This document shows, one piece after another, positions 40,391-48,490 of a stretch of 64,000 nucleotides of DNA. The stretch is from positions 617,810-681,809 of the forward strand of contig NZ_KK073876.1 in assembly GCF_000585415.1 (NCBI RefSeq). Reading direction: 5' to 3'. A model generated the notes under the pieces. That model worked only from the letters and a program-made list of their open reading frames with translations, did no database searches and was not told the DNA's origin. Numbering within the stretch: the stretch's first letter is position 1; every line of letters starts with the position of its first letter. Source of the stretch: Sphingomonas jaspsi DSM 18422 (lineage in GTDB: Bacteria; Pseudomonadota; Alphaproteobacteria; Sphingomonadales; Sphingomonadaceae). The translations under genes and the position numbers were made by a program.

Positions 40391-40449
40391 CACTGCATGA
40401 AACGCTGCGCGCCATTGAATTGCAAGCGGGCGGTCCGCATCTTGCGGCA

Positions 40450-40770
40450 ATGAGTTATTCCCACTCGGTCGACGTACCGCATCGTCTCGGCAGGCAGGAA
40501 GCGCACCGCCGCATCGCCGACAATGTCCACAAGCTTGAAAACCATCTGCCCGGCGCGGCAGAGGTCAAGTCGGGCTGGGCCGGCGACACGCTCAACCTCG
40601 ATATCGGGGTGATGGGACAGGCACTTCAGGCGGAACTGGTGGTCGAGGACGAACGGGTCATCTGCCGCTTCAACCTGCCCGGCATGCTGTCCTTCATGGC
40701 CGGCCCGATCGAGGCGGCGCTGCGCAAAAAAGGCAGCGACTTGCTGCTCGACGACAAGCGAGGCGACTGA
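40450..40770 (+). CDS. Polyhydroxyalkanoic acid system family protein
   Basis: 106 residues matching the PHA_gran_rgn family: SVDVPHRLGRQEAHRRIAD start, LNLDIGVMGQALQAELVVEDERVIC, and LPGMLSFMAGPIEAAL. In characterised clusters it lies near PHA granule genes; here no phaC or phasin is nearby. Cytoplasmic, small and beta-rich. A strong hairpin follows the stop by three bases. Confidence 0.9.
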   Translation: MSYSHSVDVPHRLGRQEAHRRIADNVHKLENHLPGAAEVKSGWAGDTLNLDIGVMGQALQAELVVEDERVICRFNLPGMLSFMAGPIEAALRKKGSDLLLDDKRGD

Positions 40771-40773
40771 TTG

Positions 40774-40833
40774 AGGGCCTGATTCACGTTACCGCCGCTA
40801 GCTGCGTGCTTTCGCCGGTAACGATCAGGCCCT
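40774..40833. terminator. Large two-part hairpin between the PHA-system gene and fprA
   Basis: AGGGCCTGAT (40774-40783) pairs with ATCAGGCCCT (40824-40833), and CGTTACC (40787-40793) with GGTAACG (40817-40823), leaving a three-base bulge on the left arm and a 23-base loop. No T-run follows. It may be a terminator, or a control element for the gene starting at 40865. Confidence 0.6.
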
Positions 40834-40864
40834 AGTCTCCCCGCAAACGGCGGGAGTCGGCTGG

Positions 40865-42172
40865 ATGCGTCATTTCGCGATCGTGGGTTCGGGACCGGCG
40901 GGATTTTATACCGCCGAAGCGCTGGTGAAGGCCTATGGCGACGCCGCCCGGATCGACATCATCGACAAGCTGCCCGTGCCGTACGGCCTGATCCGCTTCG
41001 GCGTCGCGCCCGACCACCAGTCGATCAAGGCCGTGTCGAAGCGCTACGAAAAGGTCGCGGACGAGGCGCAGGTGCGGTTCGTGGGCAATGTCGCGGTGGG
41101 GGACGCGGTGTCGGTCGCCGACTTGCGCGACCTCTATGACGCGGTCATCTTTGCCACCGGCGCCCCGCACGATCGCACGCTGGGGATCGAGGGCGAGCAT
41201 CTGCCCGGCGTCATCGGCTCTGCGGCCTTCGTCGGCTGGTACAACGGTCACCCCGATTTCGCCGATATCGATCCGCCGCTGGATGGCGCGGCGGCGGCGA
41301 TCATCGGCAATGGCAATGTCGCGCTCGACTGCGCCCGCATCCTGTCGAAAACGCGTGAGGAGTTCGCCGGGTCGGACATCGTCGCGCATGCGCTGGACGC
41401 TCTCGAAGCGTCGAATATCCGCACAATCACGATCGTCGGTCGACGCGGCCCACACCAGATCGCGATGACGCCCAAGGAACTGGGAGAGCTTGGCCACCTG
41501 TCCGCCGCCGAACCCTATGTCGACGTGCCCGATTTCCCGGACGCGTCCGCCGACGAAGCGCTCGACCCGGGTCAGCGCAAGTCGGTCACGCATCTACGCG
41601 ATTTTGCTGCCCGTGCGCATGATCCCAAGCCCAAAAGCGTCCGGTTCGATTTCTTCGCCCGCCCTGTCCGCATCGAAGGGGATGGCCGCGCCGAACGGCT
41701 GGTGGTCGAACGGACTGCGCTCAACGAGGAAGGACAAGGCGTCGGGACCGGCGAACATTATGCCATCCCCGCCAGCCTGGTGATCAGCTGCATCGGCTAC
41801 CAGACTCCGCGAATCGAGGGCGTGCCCTATGACGACAAGGGCGGCCGCTTCGCCAACAAGGATGGCCGCATCGACGACCAGCTTTACTGCGTCGGCTGGG
41901 CGCGGCGCGGCCCGTCGGGGACGATCGGCACCAATCGGCCCGACGGCTACGACGTTGCCGAGCAGGTTTCAGCGGCGATGCCGCCGGGCACCGATGGCGG
42001 AAAAGCGGGCGGGACGGGGCTCGACCAGCGCCTCTCGGCCGCGGCGGTCAGATCGACCGATTTCGACGACTGGCGCCGAATAGAGCAGGCAGAGGAAGCC
42101 GCGGCGCGGCCCGACGCACCGCGCGAAAAGATCGTGCGGCACGCCGACTGGCTAAAATTGCTGGGTCACTAG
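40865..42172 (+). CDS. FAD-dependent ferredoxin-NADP+ reductase (adrenodoxin reductase type)
   Basis: 435 residues. N-terminal FAD motif AIVGSGPAGFYTAEAL, then DKLPVPYGLIRFGVAPDH (the FprA/adrenodoxin reductase hallmark), an NADPH domain with AAIIGNGNVALDCARIL, and a C-terminal GWARRGPSGTIGTNRPDG. It transfers electrons between NADPH and ferredoxin, for example to P450s or Fe-S assembly. Downstream of the large hairpin; tRNA-Pro follows. Confidence 0.95.
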   Translation: MRHFAIVGSGPAGFYTAEALVKAYGDAARIDIIDKLPVPYGLIRFGVAPDHQSIKAVSKRYEKVADEAQVRFVGNVAVGDAVSVADLRDLYDAVIFATGAPHDRTLGIEGEHLPGVIGSAAFVGWYNGHPDFADIDPPLDGAAAAIIGNGNVALDCARILSKTREEFAGSDIVAHALDALEASNIRTITIVGRRGPHQIAMTPKELGELGHLSAAEPYVDVPDFPDASADEALDPGQRKSVTHLRDFAARAHDPKPKSVRFDFFARPVRIEGDGRAERLVVERTALNEEGQGVGTGEHYAIPASLVISCIGYQTPRIEGVPYDDKGGRFANKDGRIDDQLYCVGWARRGPSGTIGTNRPDGYDVAEQVSAAMPPGTDGGKAGGTGLDQRLSAAAVRSTDFDDWRRIEQAEEAAARPDAPREKIVRHADWLKLLGH

Positions 42173-42249
42173 GCGAACCGCTTGCGTATCGCCGGTTGGC
42201 CCGCTAGGGGAGCGCTCGCCTTGCCCGGACGTCTAACGTCCGGAGCGGT

Positions 42250-42326
42250 CGGGGAGTAGCTCAGCCTGGTAGAGCACTGTCTTCGGGAGGCAGGGGCCGG
42301 AGGTTCGAATCCTCTCTCCCCGACCA
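42250..42326 (+). tRNA. tRNA-Pro (anticodon CGG)
   Basis: A 77-nt cloverleaf. Acceptor CGGGGAG/CTCCCCG, D arm GCTC/GAGC, anticodon stem CTGTC/GGCAG around loop TTCGGGA (anticodon CGG, G37), T arm GGAGG-TTCGAAT-CCTCT, discriminator A and encoded CCA. Confidence 0.97.
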
Positions 42327-42336
42327 TTTTCACGCA

Positions 42337-42359
42337 CCGGACTGCCGAGGGCAGTCCGG
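42337..42359. terminator. Hairpin after tRNA-Pro
   Basis: CCGGACTGCC (42337-42346) pairs perfectly with GGCAGTCCGG (42350-42359) around GAG, ten bases after the tRNA CCA. No plus-strand T-run; on the minus strand it lies downstream of the DJ-1-like gene. Confidence 0.65.
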
Positions 42360-42394
42360 GCATGAAAATCCTATTCCAGCCTACCCTAAACTAC

Positions 42395-43102
42395 TCAGGC
42401 GTCCGCCGCTTCCGGCTGGCGCTGCTCTTCCAGCACCTTCAATAGCGCTTCGGCGGCAGCCTCGCTCGACGGCGGGTTCTGGCCGGTGATGAGGAGACCG
42501 TCGGTCACCACATGTTCGGTGAACGTGCCGCCTTCGCTGAAGTCCGCGCCCTGCGCCTTCAGTTCGTCTTCGAGCAGGAAGGGGACGATGTCGGTCAGGC
42601 CGACCGCCTCTTCCTCTGCATTGGTGAAACCGGTGACCTTGCGGCCCTTGACCAGCGGATCGCCGTTGGGCGCCTGGACATTCTTCAGCACCGCGGGCGC
42701 GTGGCAGACCAGCGCGACGGGCTTGTCCGCCGCCAGCGTCGTTTCGATGATCGACTTGGACGTCGGGTCGTTCGCGAGGTCCCACAGCGGGCCGTGGCCC
42801 CCGGGATAAAAGACCGCGTCGAACGTCGAGGGATCGATGCTCGACAGCGTTTCGGTCGACGCCAGCTGGGCCTGTGCTTCGGCATCTGCCTTGAAGCGCT
42901 TGGTCGCCTCGGTTTGCGCGTCAGGCTCGTCGCTCTTGGGGTCGAGCGGCGGCTGGCCGCCCTTGGGGCTGGCGAGCGTGATCGTGTGACCGGCGTCCTT
43001 CAGGACATAATAGGGCGCGGCGAATTCTTCGAGCCAGAAGCCGGTCTTCTTGCCGGTGTCGCCAAGCTGGTCGTGACTGGTGAGAACCATCAGGAAGTTC
43101 AT
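42395..43102 (-). CDS. DJ-1/PfpI type 1 glutamine amidotransferase-like protein
   Basis: 235 residues. Class I glutamine amidotransferase-like fold with DAVFYPGGHGPLWDL and the nucleophile elbow ALVCHAPAVL (Cys then His), as in Hsp31/YhbO-like deglycases and chaperones. The start LMVLTSHDQLGDTGKKTGFWLEE is typical of this subgroup. Possible glyoxalase III or protein deglycase activity, consistent with the VOC-rich detoxification content of the window. Last gene of the leftward run. Confidence 0.92.
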   Translation of the reverse strand: MNFLMVLTSHDQLGDTGKKTGFWLEEFAAPYYVLKDAGHTITLASPKGGQPPLDPKSDEPDAQTEATKRFKADAEAQAQLASTETLSSIDPSTFDAVFYPGGHGPLWDLANDPTSKSIIETTLAADKPVALVCHAPAVLKNVQAPNGDPLVKGRKVTGFTNAEEEAVGLTDIVPFLLEDELKAQGADFSEGGTFTEHVVTDGLLITGQNPPSSEAAAEALLKVLEEQRQPEAADA

Positions 43103-43172
43103 CGGGATTCCTCATTCGGTAATCCCCCGCCCGATGCGTAGATAGGGCCGCTGCATTACCTTTTAAAGGCGC

Positions 43173-43988
43173 TCAGGTCGCGAAACCCGGATCCAGTCGA
43201 TACGCCTTCCGCAGCAGCGCCGGCCACGCCAGCATGTTGGCCGCGACCTTGAGGCCGACCGAACCCTGTTCGGCCGCCAGCTCAGGCGTGCCTTGCGGCG
43301 GGTTCGATACCTTGTCGCCGGCACTGAGCGCCATGATCTGCGCCTGGCACGCCCGTTCGATGAAATAGAGCTTGAGGAAACATTCGCCGACGTTGCCGCC
43401 GACCGCCAGCGTGCCGTGATTGCGCAGCAGCATGCCGCCCTTGTCGCCAAGGTCCGCGACCAGCCGCTCGCGCTCGTCGAGGTCGGTGGCAACGCCTTCA
43501 TAGTCGTGGAAGGCGAGGTCGCCGCGGACCAGCATCGCGGTCTGGGTGAGCGGCAGCAGCCCGTCCTCATGCGCGCTGACGGCCTGCCCGTGCGGTGTGT
43601 GAAGGTGCATCACGGCATGCGCGTCCTCCCGCGCCATGTGGATCGCCGAATGGATGGTGAAGCCCGCCGGGTTGGTGATGAACGGGGTGGGCTCGACCGG
43701 ATTGCCGTGGACATCGACCTTGACCAGCGAGGATGCGGTGATTTCCTCGAACATCAGCTGGTAGGGGTTGATGAGGAAATGATGCTCCGGCCCCGGAATG
43801 CGTGCGGACAGATGGGTGAAGATGAGATCGTCCCACCCATAATGGGCAACCATCCGGTAGGCGGCGGCGAGGTCGACGCGGATTTTCCATTCCTCGTCGC
43901 TGACCTTGCCCTTCAGGCTGGGGATGTCGACCTGCGCCAGCGCGGTCACCTGGTCCATGCCCTTGTTGATATTGTCGACGCGGTTCAT
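43173..43988 (-). CDS. Class II aldolase/adducin family protein
   Basis: 271 residues. The zinc-binding motif HLHTPHGQAVSA and a third His near LLRNHGTLAVGG are present; LAAAYRMVAHYGWDDLIFTHLSARI is the usual start of this family. Could be a sugar-phosphate aldolase or decarboxylase-like enzyme; specificity unknown. It follows maiA by a single base, so they are co-transcribed and perhaps share an aromatic or sugar catabolic step. Confidence 0.92.
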   Translation of the reverse strand: MNRVDNINKGMDQVTALAQVDIPSLKGKVSDEEWKIRVDLAAAYRMVAHYGWDDLIFTHLSARIPGPEHHFLINPYQLMFEEITASSLVKVDVHGNPVEPTPFITNPAGFTIHSAIHMAREDAHAVMHLHTPHGQAVSAHEDGLLPLTQTAMLVRGDLAFHDYEGVATDLDERERLVADLGDKGGMLLRNHGTLAVGGNVGECFLKLYFIERACQAQIMALSAGDKVSNPPQGTPELAAEQGSVGLKVAANMLAWPALLRKAYRLDPGFAT

Positions 43989-43989
43989 G

Positions 43990-44625
43990 TCAGTGGTCCT
44001 GCTTATCGGGGTGCGCCGCCGCGAAGGCCGGGTGCGCGGTCGCGGTCTCGTCGGCGCGGCGGAGATAGGGGTAGGGGTCGAGCGGCACGTTGAAGCGCCG
44101 AGCATTGTAGAGCTGGGGCACGAGGCAGACGTCAGCCAGCGTCGGCTGGTCGCCGAACAGATAGGCCCCGGCGCGCGGCTTCGCCATCGCTTCCAGCGCG
44201 GTCAGCCCTTCGGCGATCCAGTGGCGATACCATTCGTCCTTCTGCGCCTCGCTGACGCCCAGTTCGCCGGCGAGATATTTGAGCACGCGCAGGTTGTTGA
44301 GCGGGTGGATGTCGCAGGCGATCATGAGCGCGAGGCTGCGAACGTGCGCGCCGTCGATCGGATCGCGCGGCATCAGCGCGGGTTCGGGAATCGTCTGGTC
44401 GAGGTAGACTGCGATCGACAGGCTTTGCGTCAGCGTGTGGCCGTCGATTTCGAGGCACGGGACGAAGCCCTGCGGATTGACCGCGCGATAATCGCCGCCC
44501 TTCTGCACGCCCTCTGCAAGGTTGATCGAGCGCTGCTCGTAATCAACGCCCTTGAGATTGAGCGCGATGCGCACCCGATAGGCGGCCGAGGAGCGGAAAT
44601 AGTCGTAGAGGACAGCGCGGCTCAT
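43990..44625 (-). CDS. maiA: Maleylacetoacetate isomerase
   Basis: 211 residues, zeta-class GST. The signature SSAAYRVRIALNLKGV near the N-terminus includes the catalytic Ser-Ser pair; NPQGFVPCLEIDG and DIHPLNNLRVLKYL are also family-specific. It isomerises maleylacetoacetate to fumarylacetoacetate with glutathione in Tyr/homogentisate breakdown. hmgA and fahA are not in the window. Confidence 0.93.
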   Translation of the reverse strand: MSRAVLYDYFRSSAAYRVRIALNLKGVDYEQRSINLAEGVQKGGDYRAVNPQGFVPCLEIDGHTLTQSLSIAVYLDQTIPEPALMPRDPIDGAHVRSLALMIACDIHPLNNLRVLKYLAGELGVSEAQKDEWYRHWIAEGLTALEAMAKPRAGAYLFGDQPTLADVCLVPQLYNARRFNVPLDPYPYLRRADETATAHPAFAAAHPDKQDH

Positions 44626-44657
44626 GACCGGCTATTGCGCCTCCGCGCGCCCTTGCG

Positions 44658-45059
44658 TCAATCGCCCATGAACGGCGCGACAACCTCCGCCGGAACGCGG
44701 ATCGGACGGCCGGCAGCCTTGTCGATGATCGCCCAGGTCGTAACGGCCTTGACCCGTACCTTCCCGTCGTCGCCGACGAATTCCATGTGGCGGTCGAAGC
44801 GAGCGCCCTTTGGCGCTTCGCCGACCCAGGTGCGGCCCGTGACCGTTTCGCCTTCGGTCACGGCTCGGAGATAGTCGATCTCGTGTCGCACTACGACCCA
44901 GATGTAATCGTCCTGGTGCGTCGCATCGGCCACCGAATACCAGTGCGACAGCGCGACGTCCTGAATCCACTGCACCCATACCGCATTGTTGACGTGCCCA
45001 AGCTCGTCGATGTGTTCGGGACGGGCGGTGATGCGTTTTTCGAAGACGGGGCGGGTCAT
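44658..45059 (-). CDS. Acyl-CoA thioesterase (4HBT hotdog fold)
   Basis: 133 residues. The hotdog-fold pattern of the YbgC/FadM group: ARPEHIDELGHVNNAVWVQWIQD with the catalytic Asp-x6-Asn order, then YLRAVTEGETVTGRTW. ATG 45059 has GGAG five bases upstream and overlaps the preceding stop (ATGA), so an upstream extension is rejected. Substrate chain unknown. Confidence 0.9.
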   Translation of the reverse strand: MTRPVFEKRITARPEHIDELGHVNNAVWVQWIQDVALSHWYSVADATHQDDYIWVVVRHEIDYLRAVTEGETVTGRTWVGEAPKGARFDRHMEFVGDDGKVRVKAVTTWAIIDKAAGRPIRVPAEVVAPFMGD

Positions 45060-46288
45060 TTTCTCCGACTGGACGTTTTCAGCGGCTTCATCAATCCCAG
45101 CACGGCCGTCGCGACCTTGCGTCCCATGTCTTCGGCAGCCTCGTTGGAAAAGCGGTAATGGACCCCGCCCAGCGTCCGGCTGAAGCTCACTTCCTGCACC
45201 CACTTGTCGAACGTTGGCAGCCGCATCACGACGGCATCGTCAATCGAGTCCGATGCTATTTCGACCCCGCCCGGCGGCGCATTTCCGACCTCGGCTTTCA
45301 GGATTTCCGCGGTTACCGACGCATAGCCGCAATGGCCGCAGGGATATTCGGGGTGGTTAGGCGTGTTGATCATCGGCGTCCAGCCGGCGTCGGGCGTGGT
45401 GGTGGGATTGCCGTCGTCCTCAGCGTTGCGGATCGCAGTGATTGGGCGCCAGAAATTATAATGCATCTTGGCGTCGATCATCGCCAAACCCTCGTCATAT
45501 TCACCAATCCATAGAAGCGCGAGCAGGCGGGCATTGTCGACCGCCCGGCGACCGGGCTGTCCGGCGATGCGGCGCACGGTAGGCATGATGTCGGGCGTAA
45601 TCCTGTATCGCGCCATCAGCGACTGGTGGGGCGTACGCTCGGTCGACTTGGTCCCGCCAAGGCGCTTCACCTCGTCGAAGTCGCGCGCATAACGCTCGCT
45701 GGTCAGCGCCGGCGGTGGGCCGGGGCGGATCGCGCTGGGGGATGCCAGGGCCCAAGGATGCATGCCCTGCCAATAGGGCTGGAACACGGGCAGGCTCGCC
45801 CCGACCCAGGTGCCGGGCGACGTGCGCGGGCGATAGTCGACCAGCTTGACGGCCGGATCGAGCGTACCGCGCGTCAAGGCCGCTGCGGCGGCGGCGGCGC
45901 CGATGCGTTCCCCTTCGGCCCGGGCCGCCGGGTCTCCGCCCAGGGCGTCGAGCGCGAAGCTGGCGTTTTCGAGGATTCGGTCTTTCTTGGTAGGATAATG
46001 GGCGAGCAGCACATCGCGCGCCGCGACGATCACCGCCGCATCGGTCGAGGCGGGACGGGTCGCGGCTGCAAGGCCCAACAGGGGCTCATATCGACGGTCG
46101 ATCGCATTGGCCGCTTCGAACATCGCCGCCGCAACCTGGCTGTTGGTCGGCGCATTGTCGGCGGTCCGGTCTGCGCTGCCGTCCAGCTTCAGCGCATAGC
46201 TGGCCCTGTCGGTGATGATGTCGGCGCGCGCCGGCGCCGCGATCGCGCAGGCAAGCGCAGCGGTGGCGACGAATGTGATGGATCGCAT
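45056..46288 (-). CDS. Exported vanadium-haloperoxidase/PAP2-superfamily enzyme
   Basis: 410 residues with signal peptide (FVATAALACAIAAPARA). The vanadate/phosphate-site motifs are in order: KMHYNFWRP (K-x6-RP), YPCGHCGYAS in place of the canonical PSGH, and SRTLGGVHYRF (SR-x5-H). It may be a periplasmic haloperoxidase or an acid phosphatase; the Ser-to-Cys change is seen in other proteobacterial members. Overlaps the thioesterase by four bases. Confidence 0.88.
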   Translation of the reverse strand: MRSITFVATAALACAIAAPARADIITDRASYALKLDGSADRTADNAPTNSQVAAAMFEAANAIDRRYEPLLGLAAATRPASTDAAVIVAARDVLLAHYPTKKDRILENASFALDALGGDPAARAEGERIGAAAAAAALTRGTLDPAVKLVDYRPRTSPGTWVGASLPVFQPYWQGMHPWALASPSAIRPGPPPALTSERYARDFDEVKRLGGTKSTERTPHQSLMARYRITPDIMPTVRRIAGQPGRRAVDNARLLALLWIGEYDEGLAMIDAKMHYNFWRPITAIRNAEDDGNPTTTPDAGWTPMINTPNHPEYPCGHCGYASVTAEILKAEVGNAPPGGVEIASDSIDDAVVMRLPTFDKWVQEVSFSRTLGGVHYRFSNEAAEDMGRKVATAVLGLMKPLKTSSRRK

Positions 46289-46366
46289 TTGGAAAAGCCC
46301 CCCTCTCCTGATTGCGGAGCGGAGGCATATCATGGCTTGTCCGCGCCGCAAAACAGCGCGGATTCG

Positions 46367-48418
46367 TCAGTCGATCTGGGTCAGGACGAAGGCGTAGGCT
46401 TCCGCAACCTCGTAGAGCGAATTCCAGCGTCCCGACTTGCCGCCATGGCCCGCGCCCATGTTGATCTTCAAGAGCAGGAGATGGTCGTCGGTCTTGGTCG
46501 CCCTGAGGCGCGCGGCCCATTTGGTGGGCTCCCAATAGGTAACGCGCGGGTCGTGGAGGCCGCCGGTGATCAGCAGCGGCGGATAGGGCTTGGCGGTTAC
46601 ATTGTCGTAGGGGCTGTAGCTCTTGAGCAAATGGAAGGCGTCCGGATCGGTGATCGGATTGCCCCATTCGGTCCATTCGCCCGGGGTGAGCGGCAGCGTG
46701 TCGTCGAGCATGGTCGCCAGCACGTCGACGAAGGGCACGTCGGCGACGACCGCGCCGTATAGCTCGCCCGCCTGGTTGACGACTGCGCCCATCAGCTCGC
46801 CGCCCGCCGAACCGCCCTGCGCGGCGACGCGCCCGGCGCTGGCATATCCCTTGGCGATGAGGCCGCGAGTGACGTCGACGAAATCGTTGAAGGTGTTGGT
46901 GCGCTTCTTGAGCTTGCCGTCGAGGAACCATTGATAGCCAAGGTCGTCGCCGCCGCGGATATGGGCGATGGCGTAGGCGAAGCCGCGATCGACGAGGCTC
47001 AGGCGGCTGGTCGAAAAGGCAGGCGGGATGGCGATGCCATAGGCGCCATAGGCGTAGATGAAGAGCTTGCCCGATCCGTCGAGGGGCATGTCCTTGCGCC
47101 GCAGCACCGACACCGGGATCTTCGCGCCGTCGCGGGCGTCGATGGTGACGCGTTCGGTGACGTAGAGCGATGCGTCATAGCCCGACGGGATTTCCTGAAC
47201 CTTTAGCACGTCGAGCCGCCGGTCGGCGGGGTGGTAGTCGTAGGTCGTCGCGGGCGTGACCATCGACGAATAGGTCAGGCGATAGGCGTCGGGCGCATAT
47301 TCGGGGTTGCCCGCAAAGCCGGCGCTGTAGCTGGCTTCGGTGAAGGGCACGCGCTCGATCTCGCCGGTCGCATAATCGCGCAGCAGCAGCTGGTCGAGGC
47401 CGTCGACGCGGGCGGAAATGATGAGATGGTCGCGGTGCGCGCCGATGCCGCGGATATAGGTCTGGTCGCTGCCCGCCACTTCCTCGCGCCACTCGCCGGG
47501 GTTGGCGGGATCGGCGGACATGACGCGGAAATTCACATGACCGTTGTTGGTGTAGATCCACAGGCGGCCGTGGGCGGCGTCGCACTGATATTCCAGCTCG
47601 GGCTGGCGCGCGCGAACCAGGGTCAGCGGTGCGGTCGGGTCGTTGGCGGGGACGAAGCGGACTTCGGTCGAGCTGTTGTTGCCGGTCGAAATGAAGATCA
47701 GGCTGTCGTCGGTCGCGCGGTCGGCGCTGACCGAGAAGGCGATGTCGTCCTTTTCCTCGTAGAGCGTCACGGCCTTGGCAGGATCGTCGCCGATGCGGTG
47801 GTAGCGGGCGCGGTAGCTGCGCCACTGGTCGTTGACCTCGGTGAAGACGATGCCCTTGCTGTCGGGGGTCCACACCGGCTCGCCGATGCCGACGTCGGTG
47901 ACGGTTTCGATGTCCTTGCCGGTGGCAAGGTCGCGGACGATCAGCTTGAAGCGTTCCGATCCATTGTCGTCGACCAAGGTCGCCAGCAGCTTGGCATCGC
48001 GGCTGACCGAAATCGCGCCGAGCTTGAAATAGTCGCGGTCCCCCGCCTCGGCATTTTCGTCGTAGATCAGCTGCGCTTGCGACCCGTCGAGGCGCTTGCG
48101 ATGCCACAGGCGATATTGGGTGCCGGTCTTGAACTCCGACCAATAAAGCCAGTCGCCGTTCTTCAATGGCACTGAGGCGTCATCTTCCTTGATGCGGCCC
48201 TTCATCTCCTGGAAAAGGTCCTCGATCAGCCCTTCGTGTGGGCCTTTCCACGCCTCGAAATAGGCGTTCTCCGCCTTGAGATAATCGAGCACATCCTCGT
48301 CGGTAACGTTGGGATAGCCCTGGTCGCGCAGCCAGTGCCAAGGGTCGTCCACCCGCACCCCGTGCCGTTCGTAGCTGTATGGACGCTGCTCGGCGACGGG
48401 CGGTGTGGGAAGGGTCAT
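46367..48418 (-). CDS. ptrB: Oligopeptidase B-like S9 peptidase
   Basis: 683 residues. N-terminal beta-propeller (DDPWHWLRDQGYPNVTDED start) and a C-terminal hydrolase domain: Ser537 in GGSAGGELMGA, Asp in LHDPRVTYWEP, and His658 in GAGHGGKSGRW. OpdB cleaves short peptides after Lys/Arg. No signal peptide; cytoplasmic. ATG 48418 gives the family length; longer upstream sequence is antisense to the aminopeptidase gene. Divergent from that gene. Confidence 0.95.
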   Translation of the reverse strand: MTLPTPPVAEQRPYSYERHGVRVDDPWHWLRDQGYPNVTDEDVLDYLKAENAYFEAWKGPHEGLIEDLFQEMKGRIKEDDASVPLKNGDWLYWSEFKTGTQYRLWHRKRLDGSQAQLIYDENAEAGDRDYFKLGAISVSRDAKLLATLVDDNGSERFKLIVRDLATGKDIETVTDVGIGEPVWTPDSKGIVFTEVNDQWRSYRARYHRIGDDPAKAVTLYEEKDDIAFSVSADRATDDSLIFISTGNNSSTEVRFVPANDPTAPLTLVRARQPELEYQCDAAHGRLWIYTNNGHVNFRVMSADPANPGEWREEVAGSDQTYIRGIGAHRDHLIISARVDGLDQLLLRDYATGEIERVPFTEASYSAGFAGNPEYAPDAYRLTYSSMVTPATTYDYHPADRRLDVLKVQEIPSGYDASLYVTERVTIDARDGAKIPVSVLRRKDMPLDGSGKLFIYAYGAYGIAIPPAFSTSRLSLVDRGFAYAIAHIRGGDDLGYQWFLDGKLKKRTNTFNDFVDVTRGLIAKGYASAGRVAAQGGSAGGELMGAVVNQAGELYGAVVADVPFVDVLATMLDDTLPLTPGEWTEWGNPITDPDAFHLLKSYSPYDNVTAKPYPPLLITGGLHDPRVTYWEPTKWAARLRATKTDDHLLLLKINMGAGHGGKSGRWNSLYEVAEAYAFVLTQID

Positions 48419-48490
48419 GCACGGGTTCCTGTTTGCGGGTCGAACGACTAGATAGGGGCCATAGAGATAGCGACCACATAGGAATTTGCC

